From NCBI RefSeq assembly GCF_013404075.1, contig NZ_JACBJQ010000056.1:1-32671 (forward strand): 32,671 bases of DNA, written 5' to 3'. The position numbers were made by a program, and so were the translations under genes. Under the pieces are notes generated by a model. The model was not told the origin of the DNA. It saw only the letters and a list, made by a program, of their open reading frames with translations, and searched no databases. Source of the DNA: Mycolicibacterium vinylchloridicum (GTDB taxonomy: Bacteria > Actinomycetota > Actinomycetes > Mycobacteriales > Mycobacteriaceae). Numbering within the stretch: position 1 is the first letter of the stretch; each line of letters opens with the position of its first letter. Of the stretch, positions 15,046 to 24,721 are shown piece after piece.

Positions 15046-16141
15046 GGGCGGCAGTCTCGAGCCTGCGGAACTGGTAGTACGCCGCGCACGCTCCCTCGCT
15101 GGAGACCATGGTGGCTCCCAACGGTGTGCGCGGCGTGCAGGTCGTGCCGAACGCCGGACACTGGTTGGGCTTGAGCAGGCCCTGCAAGACCTCGCCGCTG
15201 TGACACTCCGAGGACTCCTGCACCTGAAGATGCCCCACCCCGAACTTGAGCTCGGCGTCGAATTCGGCGTAACGCGGCGAGAGCGCCCAGCCCGACTTGG
15301 GGATCATGCCGATGCCCCGCCACTGGCGATCGACCACCGAGAACACATCGGCCAGCGCCTCCTGCGCGACGGTGTTGCCAACGTCGCTGACCGCCCGCGG
15401 ATACGCGTTTCGCAACTCCACCTTGCCCGATTCGAGCAGATCAACGACCTGACGCACCCCTTCGAGCAGGTCAAGCGGCTCGAATCCCGTCACCACGATG
15501 GGCACCTTGAACTGCTCGACGAGCGGCCCGTATTCCGCCGTGCCCATCACGGTGCAGACGTGACCGGCGGCGAGGAAGCCCTCTACCCGGTTGGTGGGCG
15601 AGCTCAGGATGGCCGTCATCGCGGGGGGAACCAGCACGTGGGAGATCAGCACCGAGAAATTGGTCAGCCCCAGCCGCTGGGCGTGCAGCACCGACATGGC
15701 GTTGGCCGGCGCGGTGGTCTCGAACCCGACCCCGAAGAACACCACCTGTTTGTCCGGGTTGTCGGCAGCGATCCGGGTGGCGTCCAGCGGCGAGTACACG
15801 ATGCGGACATCGCCGCCACGGGCGCGCACACTGAACAGGTCGTGGCGGCTGCCGGGCACCCGCAGCATGTCACCGAACGAGCAGAAGATGACGTCGTCAC
15901 GGGCGGCGATCTCCAGTGCCCGGTCGATCATCTCCAGCGGTGTGACGCACACCGGACAGCCGGGTCCGTGGATGAACTCCACGGCGCCGTCGAGCAGCTG
16001 ATCGATGCCGTTTCTGATGATCGAATGTGTCTGCCCACCACAGACTTCCATGATCGTCCAGGTCCGGGTGGCGCGCCGCTGAATCGCCTCAACCAGGTTC
16101 TTGGCCGCGGCGGGATCACGGAATTCGTCGAGATACTTCAT
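15038..16141 (-). CDS. hypD: Hydrogenase maturation protein HypD
   Basis: HypD carries a [4Fe-4S] cluster and, with HypC, forms the scaffold on which Fe(CN)2CO is assembled. The 367 residues include the family motifs EVCGGQTHS (Cys34), GPGCPVC (Cys62, Cys65), GFETTAPA, and the Cys-rich C-terminal cluster region with paired Cys near FGTTCTPRTPLG. Length is standard. It overlaps hypC by 4 nt and hypE by 8 nt. Confidence 0.97.
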   Translation of the reverse strand: MKYLDEFRDPAAAKNLVEAIQRRATRTWTIMEVCGGQTHSIIRNGIDQLLDGAVEFIHGPGCPVCVTPLEMIDRALEIAARDDVIFCSFGDMLRVPGSRHDLFSVRARGGDVRIVYSPLDATRIAADNPDKQVVFFGVGFETTAPANAMSVLHAQRLGLTNFSVLISHVLVPPAMTAILSSPTNRVEGFLAAGHVCTVMGTAEYGPLVEQFKVPIVVTGFEPLDLLEGVRQVVDLLESGKVELRNAYPRAVSDVGNTVAQEALADVFSVVDRQWRGIGMIPKSGWALSPRYAEFDAELKFGVGHLQVQESSECHSGEVLQGLLKPNQCPAFGTTCTPRTPLGATMVSSEGACAAYYQFRRLETAAHV

Positions 16142-16413
16142 GCCGGTTCCCTCCTACCCTGTCCTTCGGTGCCGCCGAGTTCTTCCTCAAGGACGCCCAG
16201 GTCTTCGAACATCTTCAACGTCTCGTTGGCCGACGCTTCGTCGAGCCGGGCGATCGCGAAACCCGCATGCACGATCGTGTATTCGCCGATCTGCATGTCC
16301 GGCAGGTACGCCAGGCACACCGTCTTGGTGGTGCCGCCGAAGTCGACAGTCGACATCCGGGTGCCGGCCTCCTCCCATATCTCGATCACCTTGCCGGGGA
16401 TTCCGAGGCACAT
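16138..16413 (-). CDS. hypC: Hydrogenase assembly chaperone HypC (copy 1)
   Basis: This 91-residue HypC/HupF-family chaperone starts with the invariant MCLGIPG, whose Cys2 contacts iron and the large subunit. The beta-barrel core contains VCLAYLPDMQIGEYTIVHAGFAI. It binds HypD and delivers the Fe(CN)2CO unit to the large subunit. The gene overlaps the end of hypF by 28 nt and the start of hypD by 4 nt. A second, divergent HypC lies at 27355-27603 in the structural operon; copy 1 has a longer acidic tail. Confidence 0.95.
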   Translation of the reverse strand: MCLGIPGKVIEIWEEAGTRMSTVDFGGTTKTVCLAYLPDMQIGEYTIVHAGFAIARLDEASANETLKMFEDLGVLEEELGGTEGQGRREPA

Positions 16414-18719
16414 ACGCCGTTCCTTTCCGGTACAGCCGCCGGCCCCGCCTCGATGAGCGTGGCGGCGGCGATGGTGGCCTGGCCCAGTGCCAGTCCGCCG
16501 TCGTTACATGGCACTGTTCGGTGAGTGAGGACTTCGAACCCGCGCTCGCTGAGCGCGCGCCGAAGACTCTGCAGCAGAAGACGATTGGCGAAGACGCCGC
16601 CGGTCAGCCCGATGACCGAGATCCCGGCTGCCCGAGCGCATTCGGTGGCCGCCGCGGTCGTCGCGCGGACGACTGCCTGGTGGAAACCGGCGGCCAGGTC
16701 GGCAACGGGCGTGCCGCCACGAAGGCCCTCGACGATGCCGGCGATCACCGGCCCGGGATCCAACACGCCATCGGCGACACTGAAATCCAATCCACTCGGC
16801 GTCCCGCGTCTGGCCAGGTGCTCCAACTCCACCGCGGCCTGGCCCTCGTAACTGACCTCCTGGCACACGCCGAGCAGGCTGGCCACCGCGTCGAAAAGAC
16901 GGCCCATGCTGGTGGTCGGTACACACCCGAGCCCCCGCGGGATCTGCTGGTGCAGGATGCTCAGCCCAGTCTTGTCGAGCGCGGCAACCGGCGGCAGATC
17001 GGCGGCCCAGTCGATGCCGGCACGGTGCAGGAGATCCAGAGCGATACGGGCCGGGTGACGAACCGCGCCATCGCCGCCGGGCAATGCGAACTCCCGGAGG
17101 TGGCCGACCCGGGTGAACCGAGTCGCATCGGTGATCGCCAGCAACTCGCCGCCCCAGATGGTGCCGTCGGTGCCGTAGCCGGTGCCGTCATAGGTGACGG
17201 CGATGACCGGCGTGCCCAGCCGTCGATGTTCGGCAAGCAGCGAGACCGCGTGAGCGTGATGGTGTTGGACAGCGATGACCCGTCGGCCCAGAGCGTGGCG
17301 TTGCGCCCACGCGGTGGTGGCGTACCCGGGGTGCATGTCGCAGGCGATCACATCGGGTGCGCGACCGGTCATGAACGCCAGGTGATCCAGCGCCGATTCG
17401 AAGCAGCTCTGCGTCCGCGGGTCGGCCATGTCGCCGAGATGGGCGGACATATGTGCGTGCCCGTCGCTCCCCATCAGGCAGAACGTGGTCTTCAGGTCGC
17501 CGCCGGTGGCGAGAATGACGCGCTCCGGTCGCGGATCGGGCACCGACACCGGGAGCGGGGCATACCCGCGCGACCGGCGCAACGGCACCTGCGCGCCGCG
17601 CTCGTCGATGATGATCACCGAGTCCTCGCACGGCACATGAATGGGCCGGTCATGGGTGAGAACCGCATCGGCGAGCCCGTCGATCCACTCCAGCTGTTCA
17701 TCGCGGAACACGATGGGTGACCCGCCCCGGTTGGCAGAGGTCATCACCAGTGCTGTCGAGCGCCCCAGCCGGTCGAACAACTGGTGGTGCAGCGGAGAGT
17801 AGGCCAGCAGCACGCCGAGGTCGGCCAGCCCGGGCGCCACGGCGTCGGCAACCCCGCCGGACCGGCGGGCGACGAGCACGATCGGCGCCGACGGCGAGGT
17901 CAGCGCGGCAGCGGTCGCGTCGTCGAGGACCACGATGTCGTTCGCGGCGGCCAGGTCGGCGACCATCACCGCGAACGGCTTGGCCGGACGGTTCTTGCGC
18001 CGCCGCAGTTCGGCGACCACAGACGGGTCATCGGCGCGGCAGGCCAGGTGGAAGCCGCCGATTCCCTTGACCGCGACGATTCGCCCGGCCCGCAGCGCGG
18101 CCGCTGCCGCGCCGACCGGGTCGTCGGTGTGCTGTCCGACGCCCGCGGCCTGCCAGCTCAGCCGGGGACCGCAGTCCGGGCACGCGATGGTCTGGGCGTG
18201 ATAGCGACGATCCAGCGGATCGTGGTACTCCGCCGCGCACGCCGCGCACATCGGGAAACCGGCCATGGTGGTCGCCGGCCGGTCGTAGGGCAGATCGGTG
18301 ATGACGGTGTAGCGCGGTCCGCAGTTGGTGCAGGTGATGAAGGCGTGGCCGTGGCGCCGGTCGGCCGAGTCGTGCATTTCGCGCAGACAGTCGTCGCATA
18401 TCGCGATGTCCGGCGGAATCAGCGTCCGTGAGTCGTCTCCACTGCGGCTACCGATGATGTCAAACCCGTTGTCGCCCTTGGGTTCCAAAGCCCGACTATG
18501 CAATGCATCGACGCGGGCCATCGGCGGTGGGCGATGTCGGATCGCCGTGATCGCGGCCTCGACGTCGGCGGCCGGGCCCTCCAGTTCGCAATGAACCGAC
18601 CCGGCGTCGTTGTACACGAAGCCGCTGAGACCCAACTCAGCGGCGATCCGCGCGACCGCCGGGCGGAACCCGACGCCCTGCACCACACCGGTGATGTCGA
18701 GACGCACCCTCACATTCAT
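16386..18719 (-). CDS. hypF: Carbamoyltransferase HypF
   Basis: HypF makes the carbamoyl-adenylate from carbamoyl phosphate and ATP and transfers the carbamoyl group to HypE. The 777 residues show all four expected parts: an N-terminal acylphosphatase domain (VVQGVGFRP, residues 12-20), two zinc-finger-like CxxC pairs (beginning Cys108/Cys111, later CTNCGP, CAAC and CPDCGP), a YrdC-like domain (about 205-390), and a Kae1-like C-terminal domain with the metal-binding VQHHHAH motif. It is the first gene of the minus-strand hyp operon and divergent from hypA. Confidence 0.97.
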   Translation of the reverse strand: MNVRVRLDITGVVQGVGFRPAVARIAAELGLSGFVYNDAGSVHCELEGPAADVEAAITAIRHRPPPMARVDALHSRALEPKGDNGFDIIGSRSGDDSRTLIPPDIAICDDCLREMHDSADRRHGHAFITCTNCGPRYTVITDLPYDRPATTMAGFPMCAACAAEYHDPLDRRYHAQTIACPDCGPRLSWQAAGVGQHTDDPVGAAAAALRAGRIVAVKGIGGFHLACRADDPSVVAELRRRKNRPAKPFAVMVADLAAANDIVVLDDATAAALTSPSAPIVLVARRSGGVADAVAPGLADLGVLLAYSPLHHQLFDRLGRSTALVMTSANRGGSPIVFRDEQLEWIDGLADAVLTHDRPIHVPCEDSVIIIDERGAQVPLRRSRGYAPLPVSVPDPRPERVILATGGDLKTTFCLMGSDGHAHMSAHLGDMADPRTQSCFESALDHLAFMTGRAPDVIACDMHPGYATTAWAQRHALGRRVIAVQHHHAHAVSLLAEHRRLGTPVIAVTYDGTGYGTDGTIWGGELLAITDATRFTRVGHLREFALPGGDGAVRHPARIALDLLHRAGIDWAADLPPVAALDKTGLSILHQQIPRGLGCVPTTSMGRLFDAVASLLGVCQEVSYEGQAAVELEHLARRGTPSGLDFSVADGVLDPGPVIAGIVEGLRGGTPVADLAAGFHQAVVRATTAAATECARAAGISVIGLTGGVFANRLLLQSLRRALSERGFEVLTHRTVPCNDGGLALGQATIAAATLIEAGPAAVPERNGVCASESPAR

Positions 18720-18869
18720 CGGATCGCCGTCGCCTCAGCCCGCCGAATGCGGGCGCAAATAGGTGCTCATGAACCTCCTGAGCAGAAGACAACCACCCGC
18801 GGCGATGGGCTGTTCGCACGGGCAGGTGAAAACCACGCTAGTCCCGCGGTGCTATGACCACAATCACAA

Positions 18870-18894
18870 TTTCGCAGCGAAAGTCTGCGTTTTT
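18870..18894 (+). promoter_or_regulatory. Hairpin plus T-run in the hypF/hypA divergent region
   Basis: CGCAG (18873-18877) and CTGCG (18885-18889) form a 5-bp stem followed directly by TTTTT, a terminator-like arrangement on the plus strand about 80 nt before hypA. An overlapping palindrome TTTCG-CAG-CGAAA occupies 18870-18882. No plus-strand gene precedes it, so an attenuator in the hypA leader or a regulator site is more likely than an ordinary terminator. The 256-bp gap must hold both hyp promoters. Confidence 0.35.
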
Positions 18895-18975
18895 CCGTCC
18901 AAAAGGCTCTCGGCTGCGCCAGCGGGGCGTTGTAGGGTGCAGGCCTGCCCGACTCGGAGGACGGAAAGACCGACA

Positions 18976-19311
18976 GTGCACGAATTGTCGCTGTGCCACG
19001 CGATTGCCGGGGTGGTCAAGCCGTACGCGGCCGGCCGCCGTGTCGATGTGGTGCGGGTACAGATCGGCGCGCTGCGTCAGGTCGTGCCTGACTCATTGTC
19101 GTTCTGCTGGACGCTGGTCCGCGATCACGAGAACATGCCCGATGCCGAGTTGGAGCTCGAATTCGTCGCCGCGGAGGTGGACTGTCACAGCTGCGGACAG
19201 CACTCGGAGATCGCCTCCCGCTGGACGGTGTCGTGCCCACACTGCGAGAGCGTCGACGTCGAGGTGGTCCGGGGTAACGAGTTCTTGGTCACCTCACTCG
19301 ACGTGACGTAG
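18976..19311 (+). CDS. hypA: Nickel metallochaperone HypA
   Basis: HypA passes nickel, with HypB, to the hydrogenase large subunit. The 111-residue product starts with V/M-H-E, whose His2 binds Ni, so GTG 18976 is the right start; GGAAAG lies 7 nt before it. The structural zinc site is visible as CHSCGQ and CPHCES. Open frame extends upstream but lacks family similarity. It is the first plus-strand gene of the island, 24 nt before hypB. Confidence 0.95.
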   Translation: MHELSLCHAIAGVVKPYAAGRRVDVVRVQIGALRQVVPDSLSFCWTLVRDHENMPDAELELEFVAAEVDCHSCGQHSEIASRWTVSCPHCESVDVEVVRGNEFLVTSLDVT

Positions 19312-19335
19312 CCTGCGAAGCGAAAGGTACTCGGC

Positions 19336-20115
19336 ATGGGTAGGTTTCATCGTCACGACGACGGCACGGTGCACAGCCACGAACACGATGATCATGAGCA
19401 TCACTCGCACGACCACGGCGAACACAGTGGTTATGCGACCGGCTCGGAACGCATCGAGGTACTCGAGCACATCTTCGCCGAGAACGACAGCCGCGCAGAC
19501 ATCAACCGGGCGGCCTTCGAGAGCAACGGAATCCGCGCACTGAACCTGATGAGTTCACCGGGTTCGGGAAAGACGACGGTGCTGGCCGCCACTCTCGACG
19601 AGCTGGCGAACGACCTCGCCGTCGGCGTGATCGAGGGTGACATCGCCACCGATTTGGACGCAGCCAAGCTCAGCGGACGCGGCGCCCAGATCTCCCTGCT
19701 CAACACCAACAATGGTTTCGGCGGGGAATGCCACCTGGATGCCCCGATGGTCAATCGCGCACTGCAGGGGCTCGACCTTCCGGTGCTTGATCTTGTGATC
19801 ATCGAGAATGTGGGGAACCTGGTGTGTCCCGCGGAGTTCGACGTCGGCGAGCACGCCAAGGCGATGGTGTATTCGGTGACCGAGGGCGAAGACAAGCCAC
19901 TCAAGTATCCGGTGATGTTCCGCTCGGTCGATGTGGTGTTGCTGAACAAGATCGACCTGGTTCCCCACCTCGATGCCGATGTCGACACCTACATAGCCCG
20001 GGTCCGTGAAGTGAATCCGAGTGCAACGATCCTGCCGGTGAGTGCCCGCACCGGCGAGGGCATGCCCAACTGGTTCGATTGGCTCCGTAACTTCACTTCG
20101 GCGACACAACACTGA
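19336..20115 (+). CDS. hypB: Nickel-inserting GTPase HypB
   Basis: This 259-residue GTPase powers nickel delivery. Residues 1-35 hold about a dozen His with many Asp/Glu, a nickel-storage tail of the kind found in many HypB proteins. It lacks the Cys-rich N-terminal nickel site of E. coli HypB. The G domain has P-loop SSPGSGKTT, switch regions and base-specificity motif NKIDL; the dimer-interface metal site is CPAEFD. RBS GAAAGG precedes ATG 19336. It probably forms a transcript with hypA; a 228-bp gap separates it from hhyS. Confidence 0.96.
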   Translation: MGRFHRHDDGTVHSHEHDDHEHHSHDHGEHSGYATGSERIEVLEHIFAENDSRADINRAAFESNGIRALNLMSSPGSGKTTVLAATLDELANDLAVGVIEGDIATDLDAAKLSGRGAQISLLNTNNGFGGECHLDAPMVNRALQGLDLPVLDLVIIENVGNLVCPAEFDVGEHAKAMVYSVTEGEDKPLKYPVMFRSVDVVLLNKIDLVPHLDADVDTYIARVREVNPSATILPVSARTGEGMPNWFDWLRNFTSATQH

Positions 20116-20308
20116 CTCACGCGCGACGTTCAAATTAACGCCCGTGCTGTGCATTTCGCGGATGACCGCCATACCCGGTCTATCAGATCCGGCAGCATCC
20201 GGCCAGCGTCTGCCAACCACATCGCAAGCGTTGACAACGCCGTGGCCCGGGAGTAGACCCAGAAACAACGCCGCGCAAGAGGGCCGACGGTCGACTCCGG
20301 CGGCGCAA

Positions 20309-20329
20309 GGGACGGTCAGCTCCCGTCCC
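20309..20329 (+). promoter_or_regulatory. Hairpin just before the hhyS ribosome site
   Basis: GGGACGG and CCGTCCC form a perfect 7-bp GC-rich stem with a 7-nt loop, ending immediately before the weak ribosome site GGGAAG (20330-20335) of hhyS (ATG 20344). Such a stem could modulate hhyS translation or mark a terminated/processed 5' end. The gap 20116-20343 otherwise shows no coding signal and probably carries the structural-gene promoter. Confidence 0.35.
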
Positions 20330-20343
20330 GGGAAGCTGCGAGC

Positions 20344-21399
<1,056 letters not shown>

Positions 21400-21425
21400 C
21401 CACCCCGATCGAAGGTAGTTGTTCG

Positions 21426-23222
21426 ATGACAACGATCATTCCCGAACCGTCACAGATCAAGAACGAACCCGGCTCCCTTGTCGAGATGGCGTGGGACCCC
21501 ATCACCCGGATCGTCGGCAGCCTCGGTATCTACACCAAGATCGACTTCGAGAACCGCGAGGTCGTCGAGTGCCATAGCACCTCGTCGATCTTCCGCGGCT
21601 ACTCGCTGTTCATGAAAGGCAAGGATCCGCGCGACGCCCACTTCATCACCAGCCGGATCTGCGGCATCTGCGGCGACAATCACGCCACCTGCTCCTGCTA
21701 TTGCCAGAACATGGCCTACGGGGTCAAGCCACCCCACCTCGGCGAATGGCTGATCAACCTCGGCGAGGCCGCGGAATACATGTTCGACCACAACATCTTT
21801 CAGGAGAATCTGGTAGGAGTCGACTACTGCGAGAAGATGGTCTCCGAGACCAATCCGAGCGTGCTCGCCAAGGCCGAGAACACCGCCGCCCCGCACGCCG
21901 ACATGCACGGCCACCGCACCATCGCCGACATCATGCGGGCACTGAACCCCTTCACCGGCGAGTTCTACCGGGAGGCTCTGCAGGTCAGCCGCTACACCCG
22001 GGAGATGTTCTGCCTCATGGAGGGCAGGCATGTACATCCGTCGACGCTGTATCCCGGCGGGATCGGCACGACCGCCACCATCCAGCTGATGACCGACTAC
22101 ATGACGCGGCTGATGCGCTACGTCGAGTTCATGAAGAAGGTCGTGCCGATGCACGACGACCTGTTCGACTTCTTCTACGAGGCGCTGCCCGGTTACGAGA
22201 AGGTTGGCCTGCGCCGGACGCTGTTGGGCTGCTGGGGCTCGTTCCAAGATCCCGAGGTGTGCAACTTCGCCTACCGGGATATGGAGGACTGGGGCCGGGC
22301 GATGTTCGTCACCCCCGGGGTGGTGGTGGACGGCAAGCTCGTCACGACGTCACTGGTCGACATCAACCTCGGCATCCGAATCCTGTTGGGCCACTCGTAC
22401 TATGACGACTGGAGCGACCAGGAGATGTTTGTCAGGACCGACCCGCTGGGCAACCCGGTGGATCGTCGGCACCCGTGGAACCAGCACACGAACCCGCGCC
22501 CACAGAAGCGCGACTTCGACGAGAACTACAGCTGGGTGATGTCACCCCGCTGGTTCGACGGCACCGATCATCTGGCCCTCGATACCGGTGGCGGTCCGTT
22601 GGCCCGGCTGTGGGCCACCGCGCTGGCCGGACTGGTCGATGTCGGCTACGTCAAGGCCACCGGCACCAGCGTGCAGATCAACCTTCCCAAGACGGCGCTG
22701 AAGGGTCCCGTCGAGTTCGAGTGGAAGATTCCGGTGCACGGCAGCAACACCATCGAGCGGAACCGGGCGCGCACCTACTTCCAGGCGTACGCCGCGGCGT
22801 GCGCCCTCCATTTCGCGGAGATGGCTCTCGCCGAGATCCGGGCCGGCCGGACGAAGACCTGGGAGAAGTTCGACGTCCCCAACGAAGGCATCGGATGTGG
22901 GTTCACCGAGGCGGTCCGCGGTGTGCTGAGCCACCATATGGTGATTCGGGACGGCAAGATCGCCAACTACCACCCCTATCCCCCGACGCCGTGGAACGCC
23001 AATCCGCGCGACAGCTATGGCACACCCGGGCCGTACGAGGACGCGGTGCAGGGCCAGCCGATCTTCGAGGAGAACGATCGGGAGAACTTCAAGGGCATCG
23101 ACATCATGCGCACGGTGCGCAGTTTCGACCCCTGTCTCCCCTGTGGTGTGCACATGTACCTGGGTGAGGGGAAATCACTGGACAAACTGCACACGCCGAC
23201 GCAGTCACTGACCGGGGAGTGA
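21426..23222 (+). CDS. hhyL: Group 1h [NiFe] hydrogenase large subunit HhyL
   Basis: This 598-residue catalytic subunit binds the Ni-Fe(CN)2CO centre. The L1 motif is RICGICGDNHATC (Cys79, Cys82) and L2 is RSFDPCLPCGVH (Cys570, Cys573, His576). These are the signatures I associate with group 1h, not the mycobacterial group 2a Huc (whose L2 is SFDSCLVC). A 22-residue C-terminal peptide after His576 should be removed by the maturation protease once nickel is in place. The start is ATG 21426 (GAAGG about 10 nt upstream); the open frame reaches further back only as an overlap within hhyS. It is followed 3 nt later by hhyE. Electrons go through HhyS, probably HhyE, to menaquinone. Confidence 0.97.
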   Translation: MTTIIPEPSQIKNEPGSLVEMAWDPITRIVGSLGIYTKIDFENREVVECHSTSSIFRGYSLFMKGKDPRDAHFITSRICGICGDNHATCSCYCQNMAYGVKPPHLGEWLINLGEAAEYMFDHNIFQENLVGVDYCEKMVSETNPSVLAKAENTAAPHADMHGHRTIADIMRALNPFTGEFYREALQVSRYTREMFCLMEGRHVHPSTLYPGGIGTTATIQLMTDYMTRLMRYVEFMKKVVPMHDDLFDFFYEALPGYEKVGLRRTLLGCWGSFQDPEVCNFAYRDMEDWGRAMFVTPGVVVDGKLVTTSLVDINLGIRILLGHSYYDDWSDQEMFVRTDPLGNPVDRRHPWNQHTNPRPQKRDFDENYSWVMSPRWFDGTDHLALDTGGGPLARLWATALAGLVDVGYVKATGTSVQINLPKTALKGPVEFEWKIPVHGSNTIERNRARTYFQAYAAACALHFAEMALAEIRAGRTKTWEKFDVPNEGIGCGFTEAVRGVLSHHMVIRDGKIANYHPYPPTPWNANPRDSYGTPGPYEDAVQGQPIFEENDRENFKGIDIMRTVRSFDPCLPCGVHMYLGEGKSLDKLHTPTQSLTGE

Positions 23223-23225
23223 GGG

Positions 23226-24095
23226 GTGGACCACGACGCGCACTGGCGATCGGCGGGTGAGCGGATCCAGAACCTGCTGGACGCCAGCGCGGTCGGCGGT
23301 CCGGTCGCCGCAGCCCGTGCCGAACAGCTGGTGCGGGAAGTGGTCGACCTGTATGGGGCTGCGCTGACCCGGGCCGTCGGGCTTCTCGACGGCGCGGCGA
23401 CCGACCGGCTTGCCGCCGACGATCTGATCGCCAGCCTGCTGCTGGTCCACGGCCTGCACCCGCACGACGTGGTGCGGCGGGTGTCGCACGCCCTGGACAC
23501 CGTCCGTCCCTACCTGGGTTCGCACGGTGGCGATGTTCGGCTGGTGGATATCGCCGACGGCGTTGTCCGACTGGCATTTTCGGGAAGCTGTAAGAGCTGC
23601 CCATCGTCAACGGTCACCCTCGAACTCGCGGTGCAGGACGCGGTTCGAGCCGCCGCGCCCGAGATCGTCGCCATCGAGGTCGTCCCCGCCGATCAGGCAG
23701 CCGCTACGGTCATCCCGGTCGACGCACTGATGTCGCGGATCCAAGAATCAGCCCATCCTTCGGTGACCTGGTACCCAGTGCCCGAGCTCGCCGAGCTGGC
23801 GCCGGGCGAGGTGGCGTGCTTCGCCGTCGACGGCACTGTCGTGCTGGCCTGCCGGGCCGGTGCGGATGTCTTGGCCTACCTCGATCACTGCCCGGGCTGT
23901 GCGGGGTCGCTTGCCGGAGCCGCCTTGTCCGGCGACGTCTTGCGCTGCCCACGCTGTCATGCGCGCTATGACGTGGTCCACGCCGGCATCGGAATCGCGG
24001 GTACCGCCGAACATCTCGATCCCGTACCGGTGCTGATCCGCGATGGTGTGCTGTCACTCGCGATCACCAGCGAACCGATCGGAGCCCCGGCATGA
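23226..24095 (+). CDS. hhyE: HhyE: NifU-like plus degenerate Rieske-like iron-sulfur protein
   Basis: The 289 residues contain, in order, a helical N-terminal part (1-85), a NifU C-terminal-type domain (about 88-152, CKSC at Cys122/Cys125) and a Rieske-fold domain (about 178-265). In place of the C-x-H...C-x-x-H Rieske pattern it has CPGC (Cys212, Cys215) and CPRCH (Cys231, Cys234), a four-Cys site. Its position right after hhyL is that of M. smegmatis MSMEG_2718, named HhyE, a proposed electron relay from the hydrogenase to the quinone pool. The four Cys could hold iron (rubredoxin- or [2Fe-2S]-like) or zinc. The start is GTG 23226, 3 nt after the hhyL stop; the end overlaps the next gene by 4 nt. 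Confidence 0.85.
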   Translation: MDHDAHWRSAGERIQNLLDASAVGGPVAAARAEQLVREVVDLYGAALTRAVGLLDGAATDRLAADDLIASLLLVHGLHPHDVVRRVSHALDTVRPYLGSHGGDVRLVDIADGVVRLAFSGSCKSCPSSTVTLELAVQDAVRAAAPEIVAIEVVPADQAAATVIPVDALMSRIQESAHPSVTWYPVPELAELAPGEVACFAVDGTVVLACRAGADVLAYLDHCPGCAGSLAGAALSGDVLRCPRCHARYDVVHAGIGIAGTAEHLDPVPVLIRDGVLSLAITSEPIGAPA

Positions 24096-24721
24096 CGATG
24101 TCACCGACAGAGGTCCTGGCCAGGATCCGGACCGCGCGGCCACCGTCGGAATCGGCCGACGAACGGTGCGAAATGTGCGCCGACCCGATTGCCGATCAGC
24201 ATCAGCATGTCGTGAACGTCACTGCGCGCCAGCTGATGTGTGTGTGCCGGGGGTGCTATCTGCTGTTCACCGATGCCGAGGCCACACTTCGCTACCGCGC
24301 GGTCCCCGACCGCTACCTGTCTTTCCCGGAGTTCGCGCTGGGCCGCACGGAGTGGGAGGCCCTGCAGATTCCCGTCGGCTTCGCATTCTTCTTCCGCAAC
24401 TCCGGGCTGGGCCGCACCGTAGCCTTCTATCCGGGGCCTGCCGGGGCATGCGAATCCGAGCTGGACATGGCGGCCTGGGCCGCGGTGAGCGACGATCCGC
24501 GGGTGGCGCTGCTGGCCGACGATGTCGAAGCACTACTGGTGCGGGCACCCGATTCCGGACACCCTCCGGACTGCTTCCTCGTGCCCATCGACGCCTGCTA
24601 CGAATTCGTCGGTGGACTCCGCCTGCTCTGGCGTGGATTCGACGGCGGAACACAGGCCAGAGAGTTCATCGACGGCTTTTTCGCCCGGGTCGCCGAGCGC
24701 AGCGTGGTGCAACTGCCGTGA
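24092..24721 (+). CDS. Hydrogenase-associated DUF5947-type protein
   Basis: The 209-residue protein has no known function. The N-terminal part has a metal-site-like set of cysteines: CEMC (Cys26, Cys29) and Cys50, Cys52, Cys55 (CVCRGC), suggesting a zinc ribbon or Fe-S centre. A mixed alpha/beta domain follows with VGFAFFFRNSGLGR and CYEFVGGLRLLWRGFDGG. I recognise it as a DUF5947-type protein found with group 1h hydrogenases. Its ATG overlaps the hhyE stop (ATGA) and its stop overlaps the next GTG, so it is translationally coupled to hhyE. A role in Fe-S loading or assembly of HhyS/HhyE is inference. Confidence 0.75.
   Translation: MTMSPTEVLARIRTARPPSESADERCEMCADPIADQHQHVVNVTARQLMCVCRGCYLLFTDAEATLRYRAVPDRYLSFPEFALGRTEWEALQIPVGFAFFFRNSGLGRTVAFYPGPAGACESELDMAAWAAVSDDPRVALLADDVEALLVRAPDSGHPPDCFLVPIDACYEFVGGLRLLWRGFDGGTQAREFIDGFFARVAERSVVQLP

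Noticed and set aside
14798..17720. Two plus-strand frames of more than 500 codons opposite hypE, hypD and hypF
   Set aside because: The minus strand encodes complete, motif-bearing Hyp proteins; the plus-strand translations show no domains and Arg/His/Gly-biased composition.
18763..18975. Upstream extension of the hypA frame
   Set aside because: HypA requires an N-terminal Met-His-Glu for nickel binding; the extension would bury it, and the ribosome site fits GTG 18976.
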